A stretch of 64,000 bases of DNA, from NCBI RefSeq assembly GCF_002153655.1, contig NZ_JOPJ01000001.1:62001-126000 (forward strand), written 5' to 3'. Each line of letters opens with the position of its first letter. The stretch's first letter is position 1. The stretch comes from Acetobacter okinawensis (lineage in GTDB: Bacteria > Pseudomonadota > Alphaproteobacteria > Acetobacterales > Acetobacteraceae). A program made the position numbers and the translations under genes. Below the pieces are notes generated by a model. That model saw only the letters and a list, made by a program, of their open reading frames with translations. It was not told the DNA's origin and did not search any database. Of the stretch, positions 7,776 to 16,329 are shown one piece after another.

Positions 7776-8474
7776 TTACGTTTTTGGCAGGTTTTCCAGC
7801 GTTACCAGCGTAAACAGGCCAAACGGCCGCACAGGCTGGATGTAAGCCCGTGCAATATCCTCCTGCGGGAGCAGCGATTCCATTGCAAAATCCGGGTGCC
7901 AGCCCAGAGAGTGGGAGGCACGCGCCATGGCGTGTTCCACAGCACCACGGATGCCGCCGGGGGCCAGAAAGTGGTTGACGAACAGAATATACCCGCCCGG
8001 ACGGACAACCCGCTTGAGCTCACGCAGCAGCTTGCGCGGATGTGGCACCACAGATGCAACAAACATGGCAACCGCAATGTCGAAGGAGTTGTCCTCGAAC
8101 GTGGTTTCTTCCGCGTCCATTTCGAGCAGGGCGTTTACGTTTGTCAGGTTGTCATGCCGTGCGCGCTCGCGGGCTTTGGCCAGCATGTCGGTCGAGAGGT
8201 CAATACCGGTAATGGCCTTGGCCTTGGTATAATGGGGCAACGCCAGACCGGTACCCACCCCGACTTCGAGCACATTTGTGCCGGGCAGACCATTGACTGC
8301 GTCCACCGCCCGCAGGCGACCAAAGCGGGAAATACCACCAAAGGCCACGTCGTAAACATTGGCCCAACGCCGATAGGCCAGTTTGACCGCCTCCGCATCA
8401 AGCGCGGAACGCGAGGGAGGAGGTACGGGGCTTTCCCCTCCGCCGGAGGGGTATTCTTGGAGAACGTCACTCAT
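7776..8474 (-). CDS. pmtA: PmtA-type phospholipid (phosphatidylethanolamine) N-methyltransferase
   Basis: SAM-dependent methyltransferase of the Rhodobacter PmtA group, which methylates phosphatidylethanolamine toward phosphatidylcholine. The class I SAM motif is VLEVGVGTGLALPHY, followed by the acidic GIDLSTDML and the post-motif VRPGGYILFVNHFL, where the NH is shared with PmtA proteins. The N-terminal YRRWANVYD block also fits. With the ATG at 8474 (preceded by AGAGAG) the protein is 232 residues; two upstream in-frame ATGs (8501, 8576) would lengthen it. It lies downstream of gshB on the same strand. Phosphatidylcholine is a known major lipid of Acetobacter. Assignment to the exact substrate is from family resemblance. 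Confidence 0.8.
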   Translation of the reverse strand: MSDVLQEYPSGGGESPVPPPSRSALDAEAVKLAYRRWANVYDVAFGGISRFGRLRAVDAVNGLPGTNVLEVGVGTGLALPHYTKAKAITGIDLSTDMLAKARERARHDNLTNVNALLEMDAEETTFEDNSFDIAVAMFVASVVPHPRKLLRELKRVVRPGGYILFVNHFLAPGGIRGAVEHAMARASHSLGWHPDFAMESLLPQEDIARAYIQPVRPFGLFTLVTLENLPKT

Positions 8475-8618
8475 GTTGTCTCTCTGCCCGCTGACGGACA
8501 TTTCTTCAAGAGCCACTATACTCTCTTCCTTCCTGCTTGCAGCACACACCACCAAAGCGCCTTTGTGTGGCAGCATCGTTTTACCGGCATGGCACCACCC
8601 AACAGGGCCAGACGGCTC

Positions 8619-9614
8619 TTATCGGACAGACAGCTTGCGTTCAATACAATCCCATATGCTGGCGGCACCATTAATGCCGTCAAACCGCTCCAGTTCCTGC
8701 AAACCGGTAGGTGACGTCACGTTGATTTCCGTCAGATACTGACCAATAACATCAATGCCCACAAAAATCAGGCCATGTTCTTTAAGAAACGGCCCAATTG
8801 CATCACAAATCTCATGATCACGCGCACTCAGCTCCACTTTGCACGCAACACCACCCACATGCATGTTGGAGCGGTGGTCCTCCCCCGAGGGTACGCGGTT
8901 GATCGCACCAATCGGCTCGCCATCCACTAAAATAACGCGCTTGTCCCCCGCAGTCACCGCGGGTTCATACCGCTGGATCATAAGGGGTTCGCGGGAGCGG
9001 GCAAAATGCATTTCCAGCAGGGCATTCAGGTTCTGGTCATCCGCCTTGATCCTAAAAACGCCGCTGCCGCCATTACCAAACAGCGGTTTGACAATGATAT
9101 CTTTCCATTTGGCCCGGAACGCCCGAATCTGCTCCACATCCCATGTCACCAGTGTCGGGGGCATAAGCTGGGGAAAATGCGTGACCAGCAATTTTTCCGG
9201 GCAGTCACGCACCCACCGCGGGTCATTGACCACCAGAGCCTGATCAGGGCCAGTGCCATGAATATGGTCGAGCATATGCGTGGCGGTAATATAAGCCATG
9301 TCAAATGGTGGGTCCTGGCGCATGAGCACCACATCCATGGACCGCAGGGAACGCCGTACGGGTGCACCAAATGTAGCGTGCCGCCCTTTTTCCCGCCGGA
9401 CGGTTACCGGGCGCATCAGCGCGGTAACATCCGTGCGCGTGGGGCCCCCGGCTTCCACCGTGCCTTCATCAAGGGCCATGGAGTTTACTTCGTACACAAA
9501 CAGGCTGTGCCCGCGTGCCTGTGCCTCCAGCATCAGGGCAAAGGTTGAATCCCCATCAATATTGACATGCTCAAGTGGGTCCATCTGGACCGCCACAAGC
9601 CGTGGAGAGGCCAT
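8619..9614 (-). CDS. gshB: Glutathione synthetase
   Basis: ATP-grasp ligase that joins gamma-glutamylcysteine and glycine, the second step of glutathione synthesis, in the cytoplasm. The 331-residue length is close to the bacterial GshB norm. The N-terminus MASPRLVAVQMDPLEHVNIDGDSTFALMLEAQ-like pattern (D-P-hydrophobic, then DSTFALM) is diagnostic. DPPFDMAYI, NDPRWVRDCPEKL, VKPLFGNGGSGV and the metal-binding end EINVTSPTGLQELER follow in order. The partner gene gshA is 36 kb away in this window, so the pathway is present but unlinked. Confidence 0.96.
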   Translation of the reverse strand: MASPRLVAVQMDPLEHVNIDGDSTFALMLEAQARGHSLFVYEVNSMALDEGTVEAGGPTRTDVTALMRPVTVRREKGRHATFGAPVRRSLRSMDVVLMRQDPPFDMAYITATHMLDHIHGTGPDQALVVNDPRWVRDCPEKLLVTHFPQLMPPTLVTWDVEQIRAFRAKWKDIIVKPLFGNGGSGVFRIKADDQNLNALLEMHFARSREPLMIQRYEPAVTAGDKRVILVDGEPIGAINRVPSGEDHRSNMHVGGVACKVELSARDHEICDAIGPFLKEHGLIFVGIDVIGQYLTEINVTSPTGLQELERFDGINGAASIWDCIERKLSVR

Positions 9615-9696
9615 AAACTCGGGTTCCTGTTCTGCTGCTGGAGCGATTGTTGGGCTATCCTGCCTTTTTTCAGGTCAACACGCAAACACCCAGACC

Positions 9697-11214
9697 TTAA
9701 CGCCCCCGGCCGGGCAGAAGTGCCGCACCATAGACCTGCCCCGGAGCCGGGCAGCGCAGGCGTACATGGAAGAGCGCATAGGTGTCGGCCACAATACCGC
9801 CGCGCGTACGCGCCTGCTCCGGCAGTGTCTCAAGCACCTCAAACAGATGATCATCTGGCGGGCCTGCCCGCTTATGGCTCAGCACAAGATAGGCCAGTGT
9901 GCCACAGGCTGGATGCGGCAGACTGAACAGCCGCCAGCGGGGTTCGGCCCCCAGCACCACACGCTCAGGTGCGTAAAATGCCAATTCGGACGCAAGGCCG
10001 TATTCATCCGCAACCAAAGGCGCGCCTTCAGGCACACGGGCAGAAACAGAACGGGCAAAATCCGGCCAGCCCCCCATCTGCCGCAAGGTCATGTCCAGAT
10101 GCGGGGAGAGGCGCAGGGGCATGAACGCCGCCTGCACGCCAACCACACCCGCCAGCCCGATGCCGACAAAACCCGCACTCCGCCACCATGGCCACGCCAC
10201 CTGTGCTGCGGCCAAAGCCAGAATGGGGTACAGCACCACCGGCCAGTTGGCCTGCACCCGCGCGCCCAGCGCATGCTGCGCAAACACGGCGGCGGGCAGC
10301 GCAACCATGCACAGCAGCAGGGTGGCAAAACTGCTCCGCCGCTGCCACAACAACCAGACCGCACCGACAAAAAAAATAAACACCAAAGGGGACGCAAGAC
10401 CCACCTGCCCGCCCAGCAACTCCCCCATAAAAGCCAGAGCGTGCGCGGGATTCCAGTCCCCTACCCGGCCACCCTGCTTGGCAAAGCTGGCCCATGCATG
10501 CTCGGCGTTCCACCAGATCACGGGCACGGTGCACACGAGCGCAAGAACGGCGGCGCAGTAAGGCCACGGCGTGCGCAGCCACGACCGCCCTTCTTTGGTA
10601 GCAAGCAGCCATAGGCCCAGACCGGCCAGCGGCAAGAGCATGGTATATTTGCTGTCAAACCCCAATCCGGTAGCCAGACCGGCAAGCAGCCACATGCGCC
10701 GCTGCCCCCCAATGCAGGCACCCACCAGCCCCCACAGCAAAAGCGCCATAAAAAACAGCAATGGCGTATCCGGGGTCATGACCAGTGTGCCCAGACCAAC
10801 ACTCAGCGTGCCATTAAACAGCAGCCCTGCGCGCAGCCCCCCTGCACGCACCTGTTCCGGCGCTACCTGCCCGTGCAGCCAGCACCACGCGGACTGAACA
10901 ATCAGCATCGTGGCCAGACAGGTGGAAACAGGCCCCAGAAGGCGCACCCCCAGAGCGGTATCCCCTGCAAGGAGCATACCCACACGCGCCCACACCGCCA
11001 CCATGGGTGGATGATCAAGGTACCCACCAGCCGGAGCCAGCGCCCATATCCGGTAATAAGCCTCGTCCGGTGAGAGTGGGATACTGGCGGCCAGCACAAG
11101 GCGAACAAGGGTCAGGCAGGCAAGCCCCCACCACCAGTACGTGCAGGGTGCCAGAGCGGCCCGCAATGTTAGCGGGACCGCCAGATAATGGTGGAAGACA
11201 TGGTGTAATTCCAA
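9697..11214 (-). CDS. ArnT-like glycosyltransferase, GT39/GT83 family
   Basis: Polytopic membrane glycosyltransferase that would use a lipid-linked sugar donor on the periplasmic side. The first loop carries the catalytic acidic motif LSPDEAYYRIW followed by GGYLDHPPMVA, typical of ArnT/PMT-type enzymes. About ten hydrophobic segments follow, with a soluble C-terminal part. The 505-residue frame starts at an ATG inside the upstream gene (46-base overlap); a TTG at 11166, just past that gene's stop, is an alternative start. It is paired with a GT2-GtrA gene that could make its polyprenyl-phosphate sugar donor, a common arrangement for modifying lipid A, glycans or proteins. The sugar and acceptor cannot be read from the sequence. 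Confidence 0.82.
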   Translation of the reverse strand: MELHHVFHHYLAVPLTLRAALAPCTYWWWGLACLTLVRLVLAASIPLSPDEAYYRIWALAPAGGYLDHPPMVAVWARVGMLLAGDTALGVRLLGPVSTCLATMLIVQSAWCWLHGQVAPEQVRAGGLRAGLLFNGTLSVGLGTLVMTPDTPLLFFMALLLWGLVGACIGGQRRMWLLAGLATGLGFDSKYTMLLPLAGLGLWLLATKEGRSWLRTPWPYCAAVLALVCTVPVIWWNAEHAWASFAKQGGRVGDWNPAHALAFMGELLGGQVGLASPLVFIFFVGAVWLLWQRRSSFATLLLCMVALPAAVFAQHALGARVQANWPVVLYPILALAAAQVAWPWWRSAGFVGIGLAGVVGVQAAFMPLRLSPHLDMTLRQMGGWPDFARSVSARVPEGAPLVADEYGLASELAFYAPERVVLGAEPRWRLFSLPHPACGTLAYLVLSHKRAGPPDDHLFEVLETLPEQARTRGGIVADTYALFHVRLRCPAPGQVYGAALLPGRGR

Positions 11215-12293
11215 ACCACAGCCAGCACAGCGCCCGCCAGACTAGCCTCGTTAATCCGGTAACTCTGCGCATACATCATATGCGCCACACCCACATCCGC
11301 CAGCGCTCCAACTGAGCAGACCAGCATGAACACCAGCAGCCCCCACACGCAGCGCCGACCATGCAGGCGACGGTCCCTGTAGGTAAAATTGTTGTCCAGA
11401 TAAAAGTTCACACCCATTGCCGCTATGGTGCCGATGGCCTGCGCTGTTGAAAAACTGCCCCAGAACAGCCGCACCAGATGCATGACCCCCAGATTGGCCC
11501 CTACCCCGGCAAGGCCCACAAGGCAGAATGCCACAAAGCGCAGCGGCACCAGACCACGGGAGAATTTTTCCAAAAGAAGGGCCGCAAACTGAATCATCAC
11601 CAACGTGTCCAGTTTGCTCTCACCTGCCACGCGGGGACGGAAGCCACAGGCGATTTCCTGCACTTTGAGTGGCTGTTTTGAGGACAGCAGCAGGTCTAGC
11701 AAAATCTTGAACCCAGCCCCGGACAGGCGCGGCGCTATGGTCTCGAACGTCTGTTGCCGCAAGGCAAAAAAGCCGCTCATGGGGTCACTCAGCCTGACTG
11801 GCAGAAAACGCTGCGCCAGCCATATGCCCCCATCGGAGAGAGCATGCCGCCATGCGTTGGCTAGCCCCTCGTTACTCCCCCCCTCAACATGGCGACTGCC
11901 CACGGCAATGTCGCACGCACCACTGCCAACGGCGTCTATCAGCGCAATCAGGCGGCTTTCATCATGCTGGAGGTCACCATCCATGACCGCCACAATCTGC
12001 GCGGAGGAGGACAACGCCCCTTCAATAACCGCTGTGGACAGCCCTCTGCGGCCAATCCGGCAGATGCCACGCACATACGCCTTCTGCCGCGCCAGCGCAC
12101 GGACTGCATCTGTTGTTTTGTCAGGCGAATTGTCATCGACAAAAATAACCTCCCACCGCCTGCCTTCCAGTGCTTTTTCCAGCATGGCAACAAGTGGGGC
12201 TACATTGGCAACTTCGTTATAACACGGCACAATAATACTGATATCGGGGCCGCCTGCTGGCACATGACTCTCCAAAACATCTGAACCGGGCAT
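11169..12293 (-). CDS. GT2 polyprenyl-phosphate glycosyltransferase fused to a GtrA-like membrane domain
   Basis: N-terminal half is a GT2 (GT-A fold) domain of the dolichol-phosphate-mannose-synthase type: ISIIVPCYNE near residue 20, DDNSPD, VMDGDLQHD as the metal/nucleotide-sugar motif, then GFFALRQQ. The C-terminal about 125 residues form a four-helix GtrA-like domain (FCLVGLAGVGANLGVMHLVR, NFYLDNNFTYRDRR). Such fusions make polyprenyl-phosphate sugars at the inner membrane and may flip them to the periplasm. The 374-residue length is normal for the fusion. It overlaps the ArnT-like gene downstream and touches the Lrp gene upstream by one base. Confidence 0.86.
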   Translation of the reverse strand: MPGSDVLESHVPAGGPDISIIVPCYNEVANVAPLVAMLEKALEGRRWEVIFVDDNSPDKTTDAVRALARQKAYVRGICRIGRRGLSTAVIEGALSSSAQIVAVMDGDLQHDESRLIALIDAVGSGACDIAVGSRHVEGGSNEGLANAWRHALSDGGIWLAQRFLPVRLSDPMSGFFALRQQTFETIAPRLSGAGFKILLDLLLSSKQPLKVQEIACGFRPRVAGESKLDTLVMIQFAALLLEKFSRGLVPLRFVAFCLVGLAGVGANLGVMHLVRLFWGSFSTAQAIGTIAAMGVNFYLDNNFTYRDRRLHGRRCVWGLLVFMLVCSVGALADVGVAHMMYAQSYRINEASLAGAVLAVVWNYTMSSTIIWRSR

Positions 12294-12778
12294 TACTCCG
12301 GCGCCCCCTCCCTGATAACCGGCAACGGCACACCTTCACGTTCCAGACTGGTGCGGATGGTTTGCAGGGTCTGCACCCGGATAACGTGAGAGGCCTCGGT
12401 TAACTGCCGCGTCAGGGCATTTTCATGCGCCGCGTCACGCGCGATCAGGCGGACAAGAAAATCCCCACCGCCCCGGATCATGTGGCACTCACGCACCTCC
12501 GGCCATTCGGCAAGCTGGCGCTCAAAAGCCGAAAGGACTGTCTCTTTCTGGCTATCCAGCCCGATCAGGGCAAAAAATATGATCGGCCAGCCAAGGGCAG
12601 TCGCATCCGGCTGGGCATGATAGCCACGAATGATGCCCTCCTCCTCCAGCCGCCGCACGCGCCGAAGGCAGGGAGGGGCCGAAATGCCAACACGCCGGGC
12701 CAGTTCGACATTGGTCATACGACCATCATCCTGCAGCTCGGCTACGATACGAAGATCAACAGCGTCCAGATCCGTCAC
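12293..12778 (-). CDS. Lrp/AsnC family transcriptional regulator
   Basis: A 161-residue Lrp/AsnC regulator. The N-terminal winged helix begins VTDLDAVDLRIVAELQDDGR and continues with the recognition-helix region SAPPCLRRVRRLEEEGIIRGY. The C-terminal RAM ligand-binding domain follows (ECHMIRGGGDFLVRLIARD). No ATG is suitably placed, so I take the GTG at 12778, which gives the standard family length; the frame continues upstream without family similarity. It is divergent from trxB, an arrangement seen in several alphaproteobacteria, and the 204-base gap between them should hold both promoters. Confidence 0.88.
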   Translation of the reverse strand: MTDLDAVDLRIVAELQDDGRMTNVELARRVGISAPPCLRRVRRLEEEGIIRGYHAQPDATALGWPIIFFALIGLDSQKETVLSAFERQLAEWPEVRECHMIRGGGDFLVRLIARDAAHENALTRQLTEASHVIRVQTLQTIRTSLEREGVPLPVIREGAPE

Positions 12779-12982
12779 CTTATCCGACCCATCCTGTGCA
12801 AGATGCAACTCCCAGAAAAGAGTGGCGAGTATATGCCACGCTCCCCGCCATGCCGCAAACTCCTCTCTCAACACTTGCTCAACGCAAACGCACCCGTCAT
12901 ATCCTTTTGTCCAACGTAATCGGCGCCACGCCTGCGCGGCATAACTGCACCCGCACTTCTTGCTTTGGGGAACTCTTCTGGC

Positions 12983-13936
12983 ATGACTGAAACCATCACA
13001 ACCGACCTGCTTGTCATTGGCGCAGGCCCCGCAGGCTATACTGCCGCCATTTACGCGGCCCGCGCCAACCTCTCCCCCATTCTGGTAGCGGGGCTGCAAC
13101 CGGGTGGGCAGCTGACCATTACAACCGATGTGGAAAACTACCCCGGTTTTGCCAAGGCCGTGCAAGGCCCCTGGCTCATGGAGCAGATGGCCGAACAGGC
13201 GCAGAATGTCGGCACCCGTATTGAATACGACATTATTACCGAGGTGGATTTTGGCTCAGGCTCCCCCTTCCGTCTGGTGGGGGATTCCGGGACGACCTAC
13301 GTCGCGCGCGCCGTGATTATTGCCACAGGTGCACAGGCCCGCTGGCTTGGCCTGCCAAGTGAAAAGCGCCTTCAGGGTGGCGGCGTGTCCGCCTGCGCGA
13401 CATGCGATGGTTTTTTCTATCGTGGTAAAAAAGTTGCCGTGGTGGGCGGTGGCAATACAGCCGTGGAAGAAGCCCTGTATCTGACCCACCATGCCTCCCA
13501 CGTGACCCTGATCCACCGCCGCGACTCCCTGCGTGCGGAAAAAATCTTACAGGACCGCCTGTTCAACCACCCCAAAATTTCGGTCATATGGAACAGTGAG
13601 GTTGCCGACATTCTGGCCACAGGCACGCCAGAAGTGGTTTGCGGCGTACGCCTGCGCAACCTTGTGGACCAAAGCGAAACCACACTTGATATTGACGGTC
13701 TGTTCATTGCCATAGGCCACGCCCCGACCACAGGTATTTTCCGTGAGCAGATCACCCTCGATGCCGAAGGGTACATTCAAACCACCCCCGGAACGACCCG
13801 TACATCCGTACCCGGTGTTTTTGCCGCAGGCGATGTACAGGACAAAATATACCGTCAGGCTGTAACTGCTGCAGGCAGCGGGTGCATGGCAGCACTGGAC
13901 GCAGAGCGGTATCTGGCAGAATTGCCCAAAACGTAA
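12983..13936 (+). CDS. trxB: Thioredoxin-disulfide reductase
   Basis: FAD-dependent enzyme that uses NADPH to reduce thioredoxin in the cytoplasm. The FAD-binding GAGPAGYTAAIYAAR motif is near the N-terminus. The redox-active CATC pair is at Cys138/Cys141, and the NADPH site VVGGGNTAVEEALYL and the C-terminal GVFAAGDVQDK segment follow. The 317-residue length from the ATG at 12983 is standard. An in-frame TTG 18 bases upstream is less likely. The gene is divergent from the Lrp regulator and followed by a palindrome and a LysR gene on the same strand. Confidence 0.97.
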   Translation: MTETITTDLLVIGAGPAGYTAAIYAARANLSPILVAGLQPGGQLTITTDVENYPGFAKAVQGPWLMEQMAEQAQNVGTRIEYDIITEVDFGSGSPFRLVGDSGTTYVARAVIIATGAQARWLGLPSEKRLQGGGVSACATCDGFFYRGKKVAVVGGGNTAVEEALYLTHHASHVTLIHRRDSLRAEKILQDRLFNHPKISVIWNSEVADILATGTPEVVCGVRLRNLVDQSETTLDIDGLFIAIGHAPTTGIFREQITLDAEGYIQTTPGTTRTSVPGVFAAGDVQDKIYRQAVTAAGSGCMAALDAERYLAELPKT

Positions 13937-13955
13937 CTCTGCCCATACCTTGACC

Positions 13956-13977
13956 ACGTGCAGTAATTACTGCACGT
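13956..13977. promoter_or_regulatory. 22-bp perfect palindrome between trxB and the LysR gene
   Basis: A perfect inverted repeat without spacer; the central 18 bases read GTGCAGTAATTACTGCAC. It starts 20 bases after the trxB stop and ends about 60 bases before the LysR GTG start. It contains the T-N11-A pattern of LysR-type operators and has no T-run after it, so an operator is more likely than a terminator. Confidence 0.6.
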
Positions 13978-14039
13978 AGTAACGTCGAAAGCATGGTATT
14001 GTGCTTTTGTAATTTCAGTCAATTTAGCAGGAGGCGTGC

Positions 14040-14921
14040 GTGGACTGGGACAAACTCCGGGTTTTCCATGCCGTAGCGGAAGCCGGTTCCTTTACCCACG
14101 CGGGGGATGTGCTTAACCTAAGCCAGTCTGCCGTATCCAGACAGATTTCTGCGCTGGAAGATGTTCTTCAGGTACCCCTATTCCACCGCCATGCGCGTGG
14201 ATTGATCCTGACTGAGCAAGGGGAAACCTTGCATAAAACGGTTCGGGAAGTGTTCTCCAAACTGGAGATGACACAGACCTTGCTGACAGAAAGCAAGGAA
14301 AAAGCCGCAGGCCGCCTACGGGTTACAACCACAACCGGATTTGGTAACTGCTGGCTTATGCCACGACTCCATAAGTTTATGGAAGCCAACCCCGAAATTG
14401 ATATCTGCCTTATTCTGGAAGACAACGATCTGGATCTGGGCATGCGGGAGGCCGATGTGGCCGTGCGCATGCATGCCCCGCGCCAGCCGGACCTGATCCA
14501 GCGCCATCTGGCGGACTTCAATCTGCCAATTTTTGCAGCGCCCCAATATATTGAGCGCCATGGCATGCCATCCAGTCTGGAGGATATTAAAAACCACCAG
14601 CTGGTTCTGTTTGGCGAGCACCATCCGCCTGTAGCCCACATCAACTGGCTGGCCGAAGCAGGGCAGACCAGCAGCCACAGCCGCCCGGCACGGCTGGAGG
14701 TCAACAGCATGGCCGCCATGGCCTCCGCCATAGCAGCCGGTCTGGGCATTGGCTCCATTCCCTCTTATGCCGCCAGCAAATTTCCCGATCTGGTGCAAAT
14801 TCTGCCTGAAATTACGACACCTACGGTGGATGCCTATTTTGTCTACCCCGAGGAACTGCGTAGCTCCAAGCGGGTAGCCGTCTTCCGTGACTTCCTGATG
14901 AGCGAACTCGGCATTCGTTGA
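14040..14921 (+). CDS. LysR family transcriptional regulator
   Basis: A 293-residue LysR-type regulator. The N-terminal winged helix-turn-helix (residues about 1-60) has the signature FHAVAEAGSFTHAG...LSQSAVSRQISALE, followed by a linker helix and a periplasmic-binding-protein-like effector domain. Translation starts at a GTG with a good AGGAGG-type ribosome site about eight bases upstream. The gene lies 100 bases after trxB, with a 22-bp palindrome in the gap, and is closed by a strong terminator. The effector and targets cannot be told from sequence; autoregulation through the palindrome is plausible. Confidence 0.92.
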   Translation: MDWDKLRVFHAVAEAGSFTHAGDVLNLSQSAVSRQISALEDVLQVPLFHRHARGLILTEQGETLHKTVREVFSKLEMTQTLLTESKEKAAGRLRVTTTTGFGNCWLMPRLHKFMEANPEIDICLILEDNDLDLGMREADVAVRMHAPRQPDLIQRHLADFNLPIFAAPQYIERHGMPSSLEDIKNHQLVLFGEHHPPVAHINWLAEAGQTSSHSRPARLEVNSMAAMASAIAAGLGIGSIPSYAASKFPDLVQILPEITTPTVDAYFVYPEELRSSKRVAVFRDFLMSELGIR

Positions 14922-14942
14922 GTTTACTCTAACGGTATTTGA

Positions 14943-14989
14943 AAAACCCCGACATGTTCCATGCAGGAAACAAGTCGGGGTTTTCTTTT
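14943..14989 (+). terminator. Rho-independent terminator after the LysR gene
   Basis: Stem AAAACCCCGAC / GTCGGGGTTTT with a 20-base loop, followed by a T-rich tract (TTTTCTTTT). Confidence 0.88.
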
Positions 14990-15407
14990 GTTATGCACTA
15001 TACTGTAAAAGCGCACCTGACATACCCAGAATACAGTTCTGGAGAATAACAGAATATCCTGAAAAATCAGCCGTCTATTCCAATACGGCCTTGAATTCTT
15101 CTCAACGCTGGATTGCAATCATCACAATATTATCAACAAATTGTTATAACCAGAGAAGACACCATCTCAGAATATGCCACCATTTGTGGGCATGGATACT
15201 CTTTTGCACAATGATCGTATATTATTAACTAGATATTACGAATAATTTATACAATTTCATCTCAATATTGAAAAAATCGACAGATCATTACGGCATTTTA
15301 TACCACTCCAGCCTTATTTTTGATTTTTTGTATATTGGCAGTTCACAACGATTAAATAATTGAGTATGGTTCTTATTATTCACACTGAATTTTTAATTAG
15401 GCCTGCC
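14990..15407. other. AT-rich gene-free region upstream of mucR
   Basis: About 420 bases without a convincing gene. The part from about 15120 to 15360 is far richer in A and T than its surroundings, with many TATT/AATT steps. It presumably contains the mucR promoter. MucR/Ros proteins are known to bind AT-rich DNA and repress their own genes, so this may be the autoregulatory target. A short open frame on the minus strand (14924-15118) overlaps the terminator and shows no protein-like composition. Confidence 0.6.
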
Positions 15408-15872
15408 ATGAGTGAGATCCAGAACTATTCGCCTCTCCTAGATCTTGTATCCGAGATCGTGTCTGCACACGTCTCCAACAACCAGACGGACCCTGCTACT
15501 ATTCCGGCTCTGATCAAGGACGTTTTCCAGGCTCTTAAAACGGCTGACCAGCCGCAGAGCGAGCCCGAAAAGCTCCAGCCGGCCGTGCCCGTCAAGCGTT
15601 CGGTTTTCCCGGACTATATCGTCTGCCTTGAAGACGGTAAAAAGCTGAAGATGCTCAAGCGGCACCTCCAGAGCGCTTACGGCATGTCCCCCGAGCAGTA
15701 CCGCGAACGCTGGAACCTGCCTGCAGATTACCCCATGGTTGCCCCCAACTATGCGGAGCGTCGTTCCACCCTTGCGCGTGAAATCGGTCTTGGCCGTAAA
15801 ATCCACGCCGCTGGTGATGAAGACGATACGTCCGGCCGCGCAAAGCGTGGTAAAAAGGCAGCCCCAGTCTAA
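15408..15872 (+). CDS. MucR/Ros family zinc-finger transcriptional regulator
   Basis: A 154-residue regulator of the alphaproteobacterial MucR/Ros family, H-NS-like repressors with one unusual zinc finger. The core C-x-E-D-G-K-x-x-KMLKRHL...YGMSPEQYRERW...PADYPMVAPNYAERRSTLAREIGLGRK is fully recognisable in the C-terminal two thirds. The N-terminal segment (IVSAHVSNNQ) is the oligomerisation region, and the tail is basic. I take the ATG at 15408 (MSEIQNYSPLLDLVSEIV), which matches family starts; an upstream in-frame start at 15360 adds a non-family extension. A hairpin terminator follows. Confidence 0.93.
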   Translation: MSEIQNYSPLLDLVSEIVSAHVSNNQTDPATIPALIKDVFQALKTADQPQSEPEKLQPAVPVKRSVFPDYIVCLEDGKKLKMLKRHLQSAYGMSPEQYRERWNLPADYPMVAPNYAERRSTLAREIGLGRKIHAAGDEDDTSGRAKRGKKAAPV

Positions 15873-15884
15873 GATAATATCCCA

Positions 15885-15929
15885 TGCTCTGATGTGTCTG
15901 GTGTTCGCACCAGACTGTCAGGCATTTTT
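15885..15929 (+). terminator. Rho-independent terminator after mucR-like gene
   Basis: Perfect eight-base stem GTCTGGTG / CACCAGAC around a TTCG tetraloop, extended by a lower stem (TGCTCTGA / TCAGGCA with one bulge) and followed by five T residues. Confidence 0.82.
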
Positions 15930-16025
15930 ATCTTGACGCCCTGCCGTGGAGCGCGGAATGCTTGCATCTGTCTGGTACAGATTCAGCCAGACCATCTATC
16001 TCTACCCTAATCGGCAGGGGGCTCC

Positions 16026-16316
16026 ATGACGCGGTCTGAACTTATTGCCATTCTGATAGAAAAAAACCCGCACCTTCAGCTTAGAGAGGCTACGCTGTTG
16101 GTGAATACGGTCTTTGGCGGCATAACAAGCAGCCTGGCAGCAGGGAACCGCGTTGAATTACGAGGGTTTGGTGCTTTTTCCGTCAAGGAACGGGAACCAC
16201 GTCTTGGCCGAAACCCCAAAACAGGGGAACAGGTGCAGGTCAGTAAAAAACTGGTCCCGTTTTTTAAAACCGGAAAAGAGCTTCACCAGCGCCTTAACAA
16301 GGCGGGCTTGGCCTAG
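16026..16316 (+). CDS. ihfB: Integration host factor subunit beta
   Basis: Small DNA-bending protein of the HU/IHF fold that pairs with IHF-alpha. The 96-residue sequence has the beta-subunit signature: [23 protein letters not shown], then [18 protein letters not shown] at the C-terminus (VPFFK and KELRxRLN are the features that separate beta from alpha). The proline that intercalates between base pairs lies in the RNPKTG arm. The gene for the alpha subunit is only 5 kb away (21306-21623). The stop codon sits inside the stem-loop of the shared convergent terminator. Confidence 0.93.
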   Translation: MTRSELIAILIEKNPHLQLREATLLVNTVFGGITSSLAAGNRVELRGFGAFSVKEREPRLGRNPKTGEQVQVSKKLVPFFKTGKELHQRLNKAGLA

Positions 16317-16329
16317 CCCGCCTTTATTC
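16301..16329. terminator. Terminator at the ihfB/udgX convergence
   Basis: Stem GGCGGGCT / AGCCCGCC with a six-base loop, then TTTATTCTT. The ihfB stop codon lies in the hairpin, and the udgX stop begins two bases beyond it. Confidence 0.75.

Noticed and set aside
9298-10614. 438-codon plus-strand open frame opposite gshB and the ArnT-like gene
   Set aside because: Shadow frame; basic, low-complexity composition and no plausible start signal.
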